Source: a virus. From it: 33,145 nucleotides of DNA. Position numbers and translations under genes: made by a program. Below, piece by piece: positions 17,397 through 26,120 of this stretch (positions within the stretch are counted from its first letter, which is position 1; every line of letters begins with the position of its first letter). Location of the stretch: the IMG/VR virus record IMGVR_UViG_3300030107_005559, positions 1-33,145 of that record. The stretch is one strand, 5' to 3'. The notes beneath the pieces were generated by a model. It was not told the DNA's origin. It made no database searches and saw only the letters and a list, made by a program, of their open reading frames with translations.

Positions 17397-18855
17397 GTTC
17401 CATCACCGGAGCATACAAACTCCCAACTAATCCTTGTTCACAATCAATAATGTGGGCGCACAATCCGGGGCGTGAACGATACCCATGTCGCGCATGATAC
17501 CTGTCTGCGCCAGCCAAACTTGGTAATTGGACTACAAAAGCACCGTTGTTTTCAGTCAAAGACCTATGATGCAAATGTCCGTGGAACCAAACGTGGTTTT
17601 CACAAAGACCCCATTCTTTACGTTGTTCTTGAGCCATTAAACTAGGAAGTCTATCCGGCTTAATAGAATCACCATGCGTAAAGCCCAATAAATTCTCACG
17701 CCAAACCACATACTGTCGTGTACCAGCATTAATAACTACTTCAACATCATCTGCTCGTTCATACACCGCACTAAGATACATCATAAGTGCTAGGCTGCTC
17801 ATACGGTCATGATTACCCGGCATAAATACAACCTGTACAGGCGCAACGGCTCTTAGCATCTCAATATGCTCACGGGCCATTTCGCAACCACTCATCATAA
17901 TTTGACCGGGACTACCAGCAACATCTTGTGGAGTACCTTTTGTTGTTGTAGCAAAGTCGGTATCAATGTGGAACCAATCACTACCTGTCGGTACAATAAT
18001 CTTTTCCGGCTGACCCGGCAACCTACCAATCAAATTTTGCGTCTTGGAAATCAAGCGGCTGCGAGCAATACCAAAGTCATAAGCCTCTCCTGTCTCATCT
18101 TCCCAACCGTATTTACCCCAATGGAAATCCGTAGGAGATATAACCGCAACATACTCACTGATAGGAGTTTCTAATTTAATTGGTTTGTACCTAGCAGAAA
18201 AATCAACGTCGGCCAAAAGATTACGGAACTCATTAAGTAAGTAATAGTCTAACTCATTAAATGCCTCCGCATCCTTTTTCATTTGGGTCATCATTTTTAC
18301 TTCTGCCTTTTTCATAAAGCCCATACGTTGCTTTTCTATAATATCATCTATCATATCATCCACATTACGACTAAGCATATCTTCATCGGTATATGGGTCC
18401 ATATCGTGTTTCCACTTATGCACCTTAACATATTCAGAAACCCATTGGCGAGGAAAACCAAACTTTAGGGCCATCTGACTAATTGTGTAACCTTTGCCGG
18501 TAAAATCACTGTAAGCACTTTTCATCATACGGTGTGTATCACCATCTACAACTACCATATTGTTAGCCCCTTTTAATGATGTAATATATCTATCATTATG
18601 ACCGTCATAATAATAATCTTCGCCACTAAGCCAACCATCTTCATCATCAACAAATTCATTAGGTGTTGGTAATTTTTCTATATTATTTTCTTTCATATAT
18701 CTAATGACGCTCATACGCCAAGCCTCCGACGCAGCCTGTTTTTCATCAATCTTAGCCAAAAACCTAGAAAATTCAGAAGGGTTGTACCAACCATTATATA
18801 TGTATCTTTCAATTAATTCACGTTGGTAGATTCCCCGTACCTTTTCTCCCGCCAT
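17386..18855 (-). CDS. HTH-metallophosphoesterase fusion protein
   Basis: The C-terminal half (about 235-485) has the calcineurin-like phosphoesterase motifs in order: D243-x-H245 (TDFHWG), a GSD at 291-293 where GD-x is usual, GNHD (347-350), HGD (394-396) and GHLHH (426-430). These bind two metal ions and point to a phosphodiesterase or nuclease. The N-terminal half holds a helix-turn-helix near 122-146 (GYTISQMALKFGFPRQWVSE), resembling small-terminase or transposase-type DNA binding. The gene leads the packaging block, so the HTH part may serve as DNA recognition for packaging; that is inference. A TATA box lies 26.5 bp upstream of the ATG. Confidence 0.85.
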   Translation of the reverse strand: MAGEKVRGIYQRELIERYIYNGWYNPSEFSRFLAKIDEKQAASEAWRMSVIRYMKENNIEKLPTPNEFVDDEDGWLSGEDYYYDGHNDRYITSLKGANNMVVVDGDTHRMMKSAYSDFTGKGYTISQMALKFGFPRQWVSEYVKVHKWKHDMDPYTDEDMLSRNVDDMIDDIIEKQRMGFMKKAEVKMMTQMKKDAEAFNELDYYLLNEFRNLLADVDFSARYKPIKLETPISEYVAVISPTDFHWGKYGWEDETGEAYDFGIARSRLISKTQNLIGRLPGQPEKIIVPTGSDWFHIDTDFATTTKGTPQDVAGSPGQIMMSGCEMAREHIEMLRAVAPVQVVFMPGNHDRMSSLALMMYLSAVYERADDVEVVINAGTRQYVVWRENLLGFTHGDSIKPDRLPSLMAQEQRKEWGLCENHVWFHGHLHHRSLTENNGAFVVQLPSLAGADRYHARHGYRSRPGLCAHIIDCEQGLVGSLYAPVMEHEE

Positions 18856-18877
18856 GAAACTAACTGCGTAGGGTTGC

Positions 18878-18885
18878 TTAATAAA
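18878..18885 (-). promoter_or_regulatory. TATA box of the packaging block
   Basis: TTTATTAA on the minus strand is centred 26.5 bp from ATG 18855. There is no CTTACRAACCCGC element and no 12-mer, although CAAAAACAATAAAAACAATAG upstream is a loose direct repeat. This suggests a different, possibly late, promoter class. Confidence 0.5.
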
Positions 18886-19148
18886 GGGATGGGTTCAGTC
18901 TATTGTTTTTATTGTTTTTGCTACTTACTGAAAAAAATAATCAATGGACAGGGGCGCAAAATAACTAATTAATTTTTTTCTTCTTTAATGTGTTTAGGGT
19001 TCTTCCTAATTTTCTTAAACATCTTTGAAATAAAAAAACAATAAAAAAAACCAGCAGACGTAAAGCCATTAATTTTTTCAGAAGAAAATTGAAAGAATAA
19101 AAACAATTCATACAAACCTTGATACGAGGCAATAATAAATGGTTAATT
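18886..19148. other. AT-rich divergent intergenic region
   Basis: This 260-base region separates the packaging and virion blocks. It has long A and T runs, a direct CAAAAACAAT repeat near 18900-18920 and GAATAAAAACAATTCATACAAA before the first virion gene. AATTTTTTTCTTCTT and ATTTTTTCAGAAGAAAAT are partly complementary. I see no gene. It must hold divergent promoters and could hold an origin. Confidence 0.4.
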
Positions 19149-19415
19149 GTGAAAATAAATGCTTTAGACCTTCCCGCATTGTGGAGTGCATTAAGAAACG
19201 ACGAAGATTTTCAAATGTGTTACGATGAAGCGCAAACTGCTTGTTTAGATGTACCCGGATATGTAAATACAAGCCTAGTATTAGCCGCGATTTTTGCAGA
19301 AGCACTGTTTTTCATATTTTTGTTTATATCTACGCGGGTAATGTTAAAACATCGTAAAAAATCTCGTAAAGATAATGGAACCGAGCGAGGGCAGGGCCAT
19401 AATAGAGAGGCTTGA
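19149..19415 (+). CDS. Single-span membrane protein (88 aa)
   Basis: The likely start is GTG 19149 (then KINALDLPALW); an in-frame TTG at 19119 is also possible. Residues 42-66 (SLVLAAIFAEALFFIFLFIS) form one transmembrane helix followed by a strongly basic tail (KHRKKSRKD). The N-terminus would then lie outside and the tail inside by the positive-inside rule. Its place at the head of the virion module, before another small membrane protein, would fit a lysis or virion membrane role. No family is recognised. Confidence 0.6.
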   Translation: MKINALDLPALWSALRNDEDFQMCYDEAQTACLDVPGYVNTSLVLAAIFAEALFFIFLFISTRVMLKHRKKSRKDNGTERGQGHNREA

Positions 19416-19668
19416 TAGTCTCCGAAATAGAATGGACCGACAGGATGGTAGAATAGGTGAAATCGTTGGCTATGTGCGCCAACCTTACGAGAATACAAGC
19501 CGATTAATGTCGCTTGAACTCAAAGTTGACGAAATACAAAAGGATATACAGGCTATTAAGGCCGGTCCAGTGTACTCACTAGACCGAGCAATTAACAAAA
19601 AAATCGCAAAAAGTGGCGGAATTCTCATGATTTTGCTAATTTTGGCTCAAAGTTTGGCGATGATTTAA
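19375..19668 (+). CDS. Coiled-coil protein with C-terminal membrane anchor (97 aa)
   Basis: ATG 19375 lies inside the end of the preceding gene. Residues 8-65 form coiled-coil segments (RLDSLRNRMDRQDGRIGEIV and ELKVDEIQKDIQAIK). Residues 80-97 (GGILMILLILAQSLAMI) form a C-terminal membrane helix. This layout resembles XhlA-type haemolysin/holin-associated proteins of phages, but sequence identity to them is not evident. A role in lysis or in a membrane-linked virion step is inference. Confidence 0.62.
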   Translation: MEPSEGRAIIERLDSLRNRMDRQDGRIGEIVGYVRQPYENTSRLMSLELKVDEIQKDIQAIKAGPVYSLDRAINKKIAKSGGILMILLILAQSLAMI

Positions 19669-19693
19669 TAATCAGCAGAAATAGTCGCTTTGT

Positions 19694-21091
19694 ATGGTAG
19701 AGCGAAAGCCCCGTCGGTTTTCTTGGTTTAGACGGGCAGAAGCAGAAGAGAAACCACAGGCGAGGGTTGGTACAAACACCCCACTTAGAGTTGCGGCAGG
19801 TATTCCCGACATCATGCGGGACACAGAAGTTTTACAAAAAGATAGTAACTTCGACAATGAGTTTGACTTGTACGACAAAATGATTAAATTAGACCCCGAA
19901 CTCAACGGTGCAGTTCGCGCCGTAAGCCTAACCGCTAACAATTACGAGATAGATTACTCGCGTGGTAAAAACGGTACAATAAGAAATGCTATCGAAGAAC
20001 TTGTGCATAAAATTGATTTCGATGATTTCCTAATCAATGCTATGCGCTCACTTATGGTATATGGTAACGACATCAACAAATTGGTCGGTAAAGCAGGTAT
20101 AGGTATTACAGATGTACAAAGCCTTCCGGTGAAACAGATTACTATTGTTGATGAGCGCGGCGGTCTTGAATCATACTTCGTGGCCGATGAAGATTCTCCA
20201 ATAATTCGCCCTGTAACATATATGTTACGCGAAACATCACCCTACGAACAGGCATTTCCTGTTGATGAAATACTACACATTCGTATTGACTACCGTTCCA
20301 ATTGGTTCACAGATAACAAAGGTCGGCGCACTTACGGTGTATGGGGAGCATCCCGATTTACTTCCCTAAAACAACCAATTCGTGCAAAGTATAACACTAT
20401 TAACAATCGCGTTTCACTAGAAGATGCGATGACCAAGCAATACATTACAATCGACCAGTCTGCTATTGAACATATACAAGACCCAATAGAGCAGAAGGAA
20501 AGATTACAGTATATTATTGACGAAGTTATTACTCTTTTCGATGGGCTGCGAGGCGACCAAATTCCAGTGCTTCCGCACTATGTACAATTGCACCATGTTG
20601 ATTTAGAAAACACAATCCCTTCTTCATCAGACTTCCTAGACACCATTAACGCTGATATTGCGGCAGTTCTACAAGTTCCCCGTGTGGCTGCTGGTCAAGA
20701 ACGAGGCTCAACCTTTGCTGCTACCTACAACGCTAACTTGTGGGCGGTCCAAGCAATTAGTAGGCTACAAAAGATTCTCGGAGAGGCAGTACATCGCCTC
20801 TTTTCCACCCATCTTGAATTATCGGGCATACCGCACAGTATGGCGGACATTCCCCCGATTAGATTTGAGGCTATGAACGAAGAATCCCCTCTTGCTATGA
20901 TGCAACGCGCAGTTATGGGCTACAATGCTGGCGTTATTACGCTAAACCAAGCATTAGATATGGTAAACCTCCCATTGGCCGGTGCAGAAGGTGAAGAAAG
21001 AAAGGAATCTTCAAACGACACTCCCGACATAGGTGACTTGCCTAGAGAGGATTCTCAAGAGGGCGCGTCGGATTTGGTAGAAGATGAGTAA
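19694..21091 (+). CDS. Portal protein
   Basis: The 465-aa protein has the character of a tailed-virus portal: an N-terminal basic segment, YDKMIKLDPELNGAVRAVSL (typical of the first portal helix region), VYGNDINKLV, the DEILHIR strand, and the long helical stem and wing region (LEDAMTKQYI to DEVITLFDGLRG). SSSDFLDTINADIAAVLQVP and ERGSTFAATYNANLW follow, as in many portals. The portal forms the dodecameric ring through which terminase pumps DNA. It precedes the protease and capsid genes, the usual order. The C-terminal 40 residues are acidic and disordered. Confidence 0.88.
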   Translation: MVERKPRRFSWFRRAEAEEKPQARVGTNTPLRVAAGIPDIMRDTEVLQKDSNFDNEFDLYDKMIKLDPELNGAVRAVSLTANNYEIDYSRGKNGTIRNAIEELVHKIDFDDFLINAMRSLMVYGNDINKLVGKAGIGITDVQSLPVKQITIVDERGGLESYFVADEDSPIIRPVTYMLRETSPYEQAFPVDEILHIRIDYRSNWFTDNKGRRTYGVWGASRFTSLKQPIRAKYNTINNRVSLEDAMTKQYITIDQSAIEHIQDPIEQKERLQYIIDEVITLFDGLRGDQIPVLPHYVQLHHVDLENTIPSSSDFLDTINADIAAVLQVPRVAAGQERGSTFAATYNANLWAVQAISRLQKILGEAVHRLFSTHLELSGIPHSMADIPPIRFEAMNEESPLAMMQRAVMGYNAGVITLNQALDMVNLPLAGAEGEERKESSNDTPDIGDLPREDSQEGASDLVEDE

Positions 21092-21437
21092 GAAAAATGG
21101 TAGGTCGTTTAACGACAAGATGATAGCGCGTACCGTCTTACCAGTAATCTATTTATGGATGGCTTCTGCTGGCGCAGTTGTCGCTATGGGTATTTACCAA
21201 CCCGACATTGTTCTAACTAATCTCGACGGGTTTATTGCTCTTATTGCTATTATTGGCGGTGTGGCCGCTCCAGCATTTAACACGCTTATGCGTATGTGGG
21301 AATCAGAACAGGCAGCAGAAGTCGCTGAAATACCGGCAGACTTTGTGCATGAAAGAGAAAGAGAAGTTGACCAACATCAACATACAATGATAGTCGAAAA
21401 ACATGAGGCGGGTGTAACCAGTGGGAAAAAATCCTGA
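21084..21437 (+). CDS. Small membrane protein with two helices, holin-like
   Basis: ATG 21084 overlaps the portal stop. Two hydrophobic helices (about residues 16-37, TVLPVIYLWMASAGAVVAMG, and 46-66, LDGFIALIAIIGGVAAPAF) are followed by an acidic and then histidine-rich tail. Two spans and small size fit a holin or a similar membrane-permeabilising protein, but no signature confirms it. It overlaps the start of the next gene, also a membrane protein. Confidence 0.62.
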   Translation: MSKKNGRSFNDKMIARTVLPVIYLWMASAGAVVAMGIYQPDIVLTNLDGFIALIAIIGGVAAPAFNTLMRMWESEQAAEVAEIPADFVHEREREVDQHQHTMIVEKHEAGVTSGKKS

Positions 21438-22929
21438 CGATTTCGATATGCTAGTCCGTAAGGCTAAGACTCTTGCAGAAGCCACTGGTCGTTCCGAAGA
21501 AGATGTTCTAGCGGACCTAATGGATGACGGTGTGCTTAACGAGTCTAACAAAGAAAAACGCGACCTTGTTTCTGAATTAAAAGAGGCAGCAGAACTAATT
21601 AATACTGTACAAGCAATCAACAAAGAAGTGTCTGATAATAAGGTGCTAAACGGCAACGGTAATAGCACAAAAGTTGAAGTTGATACTACATTAGAAGGAG
21701 ACATAGTGGACCGGGCTATCGAATCCGTACAACGTAAGGCCGAAAACATCAAGAAAATACTAATATTGATTTCCCCACTTTTCTTGATACTAGGTGGTGG
21801 TAGCCTAGAAATGTTTGGTGTTACAGACTTTACTGGCGACGATGACGAATATGATGATACTTATTACGAAGTTTGGGGATGCACTGATTACGACGCAGAA
21901 AATTACGATGAGTATGCAAATATGGATGATGGCTCATGTTATTATCCTACCTATGGTTGTACCAATGATGCTGCGCCCAATTATGACCCCGAAGCAGATA
22001 TAGATGACGGCTCATGCGAGCCAAATCCACCTCCGCCGAGGCCCGGTTGCACTGACCCCGAAGCCGAAAACTATGATGATGACGCACAGGAGGATGATGG
22101 CTCTTGTACCTACGAAGAACCCGAACCTATCTACGGATGTACTGATTCCGAAGCAAATAACTACGATGCAGAAGCAGAAGAAGATGATGGGTCATGTGAA
22201 TATGATGAGCCGGAACCCGAACCGGAACCCGAACCGGAGCCGGAAAATAACTGTACCGTTGAGATAACCAATCATTATCGAGGCCATGTAGCCGAAGATG
22301 ATGAACAAGATGCTATCCTAATAGCATTCCGTATCGTACCGAATGATTGCGAAGGTGAAACAATTGAGGTTGATATTGATATGCACCCGCCGGGTGAAGA
22401 TGATGAGGTGGACTACCATCACTATGTAACTGTAAGCGGTAATGAATCAACTGATGTCTCACATACCTTTGATAATGTTGCTCCGGGCGTTTGGGTTCCA
22501 AGAATTACTGCGGCACTTGATAATGAGCCAGTAGAAGTAATTTGGATGTGGTCAATTGAAGTCGAAGAGGAAACTTGTGAAATCAATCTATTTGCTATTA
22601 ACATAGGAACAAATAATACTTCGGCAGTTGTCTTTTATGACCTTGATTGCGGCACAGAATCCAATCAACTAGATGGTTATAATGTAACTGTTCAGTTTCT
22701 TGTGTATAATGTGAACTCAACAAACAGTAGTGAACTTCCTATTAAGTATAATACAACAGAACATTACATACAAGGTTATGCAGATGACCTGCGTATGTTA
22801 CGCTTAAGTAATTTTACTACCAACAATACAACTGCATATGACTTCTATTGGTATGCTTCTTGGGAAAATGCTGACGGCGAATGGGAATTTATTGAACGTA
22901 TGTGGCTAAATAGAGAGTTAAATGCTTGA
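21421..22929 (+). CDS. Membrane-anchored surface protein with GCTD-DDGSC repeats (502 aa)
   Basis: The start is GTG 21421 with an in-frame ATG at 21448 as alternative. Residues 1-110 are charged and helical, and 111-128 (KKILILISPLFLILGGG) form a membrane helix. Four repeats of the pattern GCT(D/N)..A.NY...A..DDGSC lie at about 153-173, 180-199, 210-229 and 240-259, each with paired cysteines. A Pro-Glu stretch (261-275) and beta-sandwich-like domains with many N-x-S/T sequons follow. Such repeats occur in secreted proteins of marine bacteria and Poseidoniales. It is probably displayed outside the cell or virion, perhaps as an adhesin or receptor mimic. Host capture is inference. Confidence 0.72.
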   Translation: MGKNPDDFDMLVRKAKTLAEATGRSEEDVLADLMDDGVLNESNKEKRDLVSELKEAAELINTVQAINKEVSDNKVLNGNGNSTKVEVDTTLEGDIVDRAIESVQRKAENIKKILILISPLFLILGGGSLEMFGVTDFTGDDDEYDDTYYEVWGCTDYDAENYDEYANMDDGSCYYPTYGCTNDAAPNYDPEADIDDGSCEPNPPPPRPGCTDPEAENYDDDAQEDDGSCTYEEPEPIYGCTDSEANNYDAEAEEDDGSCEYDEPEPEPEPEPEPENNCTVEITNHYRGHVAEDDEQDAILIAFRIVPNDCEGETIEVDIDMHPPGEDDEVDYHHYVTVSGNESTDVSHTFDNVAPGVWVPRITAALDNEPVEVIWMWSIEVEEETCEINLFAINIGTNNTSAVVFYDLDCGTESNQLDGYNVTVQFLVYNVNSTNSSELPIKYNTTEHYIQGYADDLRMLRLSNFTTNNTTAYDFYWYASWENADGEWEFIERMWLNRELNA

Positions 22930-22937
22930 GGTGGAAA

Positions 22938-23369
22938 ATGTTCGACATCTTACAAGAAGTCGAACTAAAAGAACGACTGGAAAACTTTCAAAGTTCTACC
23001 GATAAGGGTTATCCCGAATTTGTAACTCCTCTTACATACTATACTAGAAAAGAAGATGATAAAATTTTAGCATACTCTTCTTTTTCTGATATGGGTGCTT
23101 TTTACTTTGTAGGTAATACCTACGTTATGCCTCACAGTCGAGGAAAGGGAATTTATGGTAATCTTCTTACTAATAGAAACCAGCATTTAGCAGATAAGCC
23201 AAAAATTACTCTTGTTAATCCTATTGAGGGTACAGACATAGAGATATTAAAAAACCAAGTGGCTAAACAGGGCGGTATAGAAGTCCGTAGTTACGATGAT
23301 GTTGCAGATATTATGAGTAAAGAAACATACGACAAATTAGCGAAACTACCCATGTATGTTTACAGGTAA
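22938..23369 (+). CDS. GNAT-fold acetyltransferase-like protein (143 aa)
   Basis: I place the start at ATG 22938 (MFDILQEVEL) after GAGGTGG; a TTG at 22926 is in frame. Residues 56-76 (FYFVGNTYVMPHSRGKGIYG) match the GNAT acetyl-CoA site, beta-4 followed by the R-G-x-G-x loop (SRGKGIYGNLL) and a helix. GNAT proteins transfer an acetyl group from acetyl-CoA to an amine. The substrate is unknown. Location between the surface protein and the protease suggests modification of a virion or host protein during assembly. Confidence 0.62.
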   Translation: MFDILQEVELKERLENFQSSTDKGYPEFVTPLTYYTRKEDDKILAYSSFSDMGAFYFVGNTYVMPHSRGKGIYGNLLTNRNQHLADKPKITLVNPIEGTDIEILKNQVAKQGGIEVRSYDDVADIMSKETYDKLAKLPMYVYR

Positions 23370-24735
23370 TACTAACAGTTATACTGATAAATCATCCACA
23401 GCCTCACATGATAACATGACTTGCGATGACTGTACTACGGTAGCCGAATGTGCAGAAGAAGATAAGTGCCTAAATATGGAGGCTGCTGAACCTGTTCCTA
23501 GTCCCGATGAAACTCACGAAGAATACATGACTCGTTGTATGGCTATGGGTTATACTAGCGAAGAATGTATGGTAGCACATGAAGGACATGAATTCAAAGA
23601 GGCTAAAAAAGATGAAGAAGAAAAGTATGCGGAAGAAATTTCCGTTACTATTGATTTAGAGGTTTCAGAAGTTGTTGCGGTAGTAGAGGCTACTACAAAA
23701 CAAACTGTTATGGAAATTCGTGGAGTTGCTTTCCACGAAGGCATGAATAAGAATAATTGGTCCCTTACCCGTGAAGGTGCAGAAGTTGTGGTTGAACAAA
23801 TGGTGGGAGCGGATGTAACACTCAATCATCCTAAAGCACATGAGGAAGGGGCGGGTTTTACCCGCAACATGAATGGTGATGTTGATGAAGCCGTTGTCGG
23901 CGTAATCAAACAAGCATCCATTCGTGACCTTTCCGATGGGCGTTGGGAAGTAACTTATGTAGCCCATGTAGTTCGTACAGAACTCTTTGCTGCTCTTGAG
24001 TCCGGTCTTTGGGAGCGCGAAAACTATGGCGTTTCAATCGGTGGAACAGGTATTCCAGTTTCATCCTCCGAGGATGGAATTGTATTCGGCGAAAGGTTCC
24101 GGTTTGACCATTTGGCTATTGTCCACAAACCAGCATATCCGAGGGCTAATATCGAATCAGTACAACGAATTGAAGTACAAGAAGAAGAACTAGAGGCTTC
24201 TGAAATGCTTAAGTATCATTCACCTACTGAGGAGGGACAACAACAGGTGATTGCGATGACCGATGAAGAGATGAACGACGCTAACAACGAGATGGAGGCA
24301 CTTAAGGCCGAACTCGTTTTAGCAAATGCTAGAGTAAACGAATTTGAGGCCGCAGAAGCAGCCCGTATAGAAGAAAGCCGAATGGAATTAGTTTCCGAGG
24401 CTTCTGAATTGGGTATGAGCGGTCATGAAGACCTATCCACAGACACACTAAAGAGCCTAATTGCGTCATGGCGCGAGGCTCATCCCGACCCGGAGCCAGT
24501 TGAAATGGCTCCAGTCGCAGAACCACAGGTTGCATCCGAGGAGCCAGTAATTGCTTCCGAAGTACCAACACAAGTGGTCGCTAACTATCTCAACGGCAAA
24601 ATGGTCGAAACCGACGAAAGCACCTATGCTAAAGCATGGAACGCATGGGCTTCTGCGTGGAACAAGACACTTGCTGTTGCAGAGCGCAACACAATGCGCG
24701 CACCAAACTTTGAAGAAAGAAAGGAGATGATTTAA
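23356..24735 (+). CDS. Prohead protease-scaffold fusion
   Basis: The 459-aa protein begins with a cysteine-containing acidic segment. The centre (about 117-270) matches phage prohead serine proteases: HP near DVTLNHPKAH (His158), NYGVSIGGTG with Ser227, and RFDHLAIVHKPAYPRANI with His252. The C-terminal half is a charged coiled coil (EEMNDANNEMEALKAELVLA to MELVSEASELG) and a Pro/Glu-rich linker, typical of a scaffold. It directs capsid assembly and is then cleaved. It sits immediately before the decoration and capsid genes. The start overlaps the preceding gene by 14 bases. Confidence 0.82.
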   Translation: MFTGNTNSYTDKSSTASHDNMTCDDCTTVAECAEEDKCLNMEAAEPVPSPDETHEEYMTRCMAMGYTSEECMVAHEGHEFKEAKKDEEEKYAEEISVTIDLEVSEVVAVVEATTKQTVMEIRGVAFHEGMNKNNWSLTREGAEVVVEQMVGADVTLNHPKAHEEGAGFTRNMNGDVDEAVVGVIKQASIRDLSDGRWEVTYVAHVVRTELFAALESGLWERENYGVSIGGTGIPVSSSEDGIVFGERFRFDHLAIVHKPAYPRANIESVQRIEVQEEELEASEMLKYHSPTEEGQQQVIAMTDEEMNDANNEMEALKAELVLANARVNEFEAAEAARIEESRMELVSEASELGMSGHEDLSTDTLKSLIASWREAHPDPEPVEMAPVAEPQVASEEPVIASEVPTQVVANYLNGKMVETDESTYAKAWNAWASAWNKTLAVAERNTMRAPNFEERKEMI

Positions 24736-24736
24736 G

Positions 24737-25156
24737 ATGGTATATGGACAAGGTACAGACCCACGAACAGCAACTTTACTGGCCTCAACCACTGTTAGTG
24801 GCGCAGGTCTTCTGTTGACTAACCACAGCACAACCAACACACTAGACTTGTGCGCTGATGGTGAAGTCGCTATCGGCGTTAGCGCGGCAGATTCCTCCCG
24901 CGATGTAGATGGAACTCTTGAAACCTCCGGCGCAACCGTTTCCTACTACCCTCTCGGTCCTGTTCTGATGATTCAATCAGAAGCCTCCCAAAATTATACA
25001 ACCGGATTGCTAGTATATGCTGGTGCATCCGGTCAAGTTATTGACTCCAACGACCACACAAGCAAAGTCGTAGGAGTATATGTCGGCGAAGGTGTTACAA
25101 GCACCACAGCCGGTGATTTGATTCCTGTTAATACTGCGGGACATGCAACTGCTTAA
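24737..25156 (+). CDS. Capsid decoration (cement) protein-like
   Basis: The 139-aa protein is rich in Ala, Gly, Thr and Ser, with a beta pattern and alternating strands (TVSYYPLGPVLMIQ, GLLVYAGASGQVID). This resembles small capsid cement proteins such as the DUF2190/gpD-like group. It lies between protease and capsid genes, where such proteins usually lie. The start ATG has a strong AGGAG sequence. Function by family resemblance only. Confidence 0.62.
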   Translation: MVYGQGTDPRTATLLASTTVSGAGLLLTNHSTTNTLDLCADGEVAIGVSAADSSRDVDGTLETSGATVSYYPLGPVLMIQSEASQNYTTGLLVYAGASGQVIDSNDHTSKVVGVYVGEGVTSTTAGDLIPVNTAGHATA

Positions 25157-25169
25157 GGAGATGATTAAG

Positions 25170-26081
25170 ATGGTAAACGAAACATTAGACAAAATATTGA
25201 ACGCAGAAGCGGCTGCTGGCCCTTTCGCACCGGGCGACCAAGTTCTTGAGCAAACCTTAAGAGACTTCATCCAACTACAATCTAACGTCATAAGCGTTGG
25301 TACAAAACTTGTTGGAGTACGAAGTGTACCGTGGTTGGACTTCAAGTGGTACACTGGAGTTACTGGAACTTTCACTTACCCAATCGATGATGTAGCAATC
25401 GTTGACCCTACAAAGATTGGAACTGAAAACTATTCAGTACAATTAGAGAAGGGACAAGGCCGTGTTACATTCTTAGACGCTGTAAGACTAAGAGGCGAAT
25501 CCTTTGAGAACATCGACAGGCAACAATTGGCTATTGTCCGTGGTCGTGCAGACACTATCGATAACCACATTCTAACAAAGTTGATTGCTGGTGCTGGACA
25601 AACTAACGCTGCAACTGCTACCTTTGGTTCTGCAACCGCAGACGAAGAGAAGGACTTGTTGGATTCAATGGACTTAATCTTCGCTAACGCAAAGGTTTCC
25701 GGTGACGAGCCAATGGCTCTTGTACTACCTGCTGATAAGAGAAGTGCTATGCTAAACACTCAACTCTTTGGTAACGTAGTAGAGTCAATGACTGACCACT
25801 TAAAGAGAATCGCTAACTTAACAGTGTACTATTCCCGTGACTATGGAGCAGGTAGCGCATTGGTGAACGACGCAATCTTAATGATTCCCGGTGCTGAAAC
25901 TGCTGAATTCTTCACATACAATGGACCCGGATTCCAAGAGACAGAATTGACCCGCCTACCCGGTGTTGGTTTCGACTGGCTCTTGACTGGTTACATGGGT
26001 ACTGTTATCCATGAGTTCCAAGACGGTGCATCCTCCGGTACTAATCGCCGAATTGTGAAGATTACAGACGTAAGGGCTTGA
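25170..26081 (+). CDS. Major capsid protein, HK97-fold type
   Basis: The start is ATG 25170 (MVNETLDKIL), preceded by AAGGAG; a longer frame at 25143 would overlap the previous gene. The 303-aa sequence reads like an HK97-fold capsid protein: an N-terminal helix, the extended-loop-like region (WYTGVTGTFTYPIDDVAIVD), a long spine-helix region (IDRQQLAIVRGRADTIDNHI), and beta-rich P and A domains ending in TRLPGVGFDWLLTG. Codon use is notably regular (AAG, GGT, AAC), as expected for a highly expressed gene. It forms the icosahedral shell. Confidence 0.82.
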   Translation: MVNETLDKILNAEAAAGPFAPGDQVLEQTLRDFIQLQSNVISVGTKLVGVRSVPWLDFKWYTGVTGTFTYPIDDVAIVDPTKIGTENYSVQLEKGQGRVTFLDAVRLRGESFENIDRQQLAIVRGRADTIDNHILTKLIAGAGQTNAATATFGSATADEEKDLLDSMDLIFANAKVSGDEPMALVLPADKRSAMLNTQLFGNVVESMTDHLKRIANLTVYYSRDYGAGSALVNDAILMIPGAETAEFFTYNGPGFQETELTRLPGVGFDWLLTGYMGTVIHEFQDGASSGTNRRIVKITDVRA

Positions 26082-26120
26082 ATCTTAACAACGGGTTGAT
26101 AATACTAGGAAGGTGAAAAA

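Noticed and set aside
21303-21752. Serine-rich minus-strand frame of 149 codons, and similar antisense frames at 28600-28971 and 30581-31114
   Set aside because: They lie opposite well-supported virion genes and show the composition expected for the reverse complement.
22004-22267. Met/Thr-rich plus-strand frame of 87 codons inside the GCTD-repeat gene
   Set aside because: It is an out-of-frame reading of the repeats; periodicity follows the main gene.
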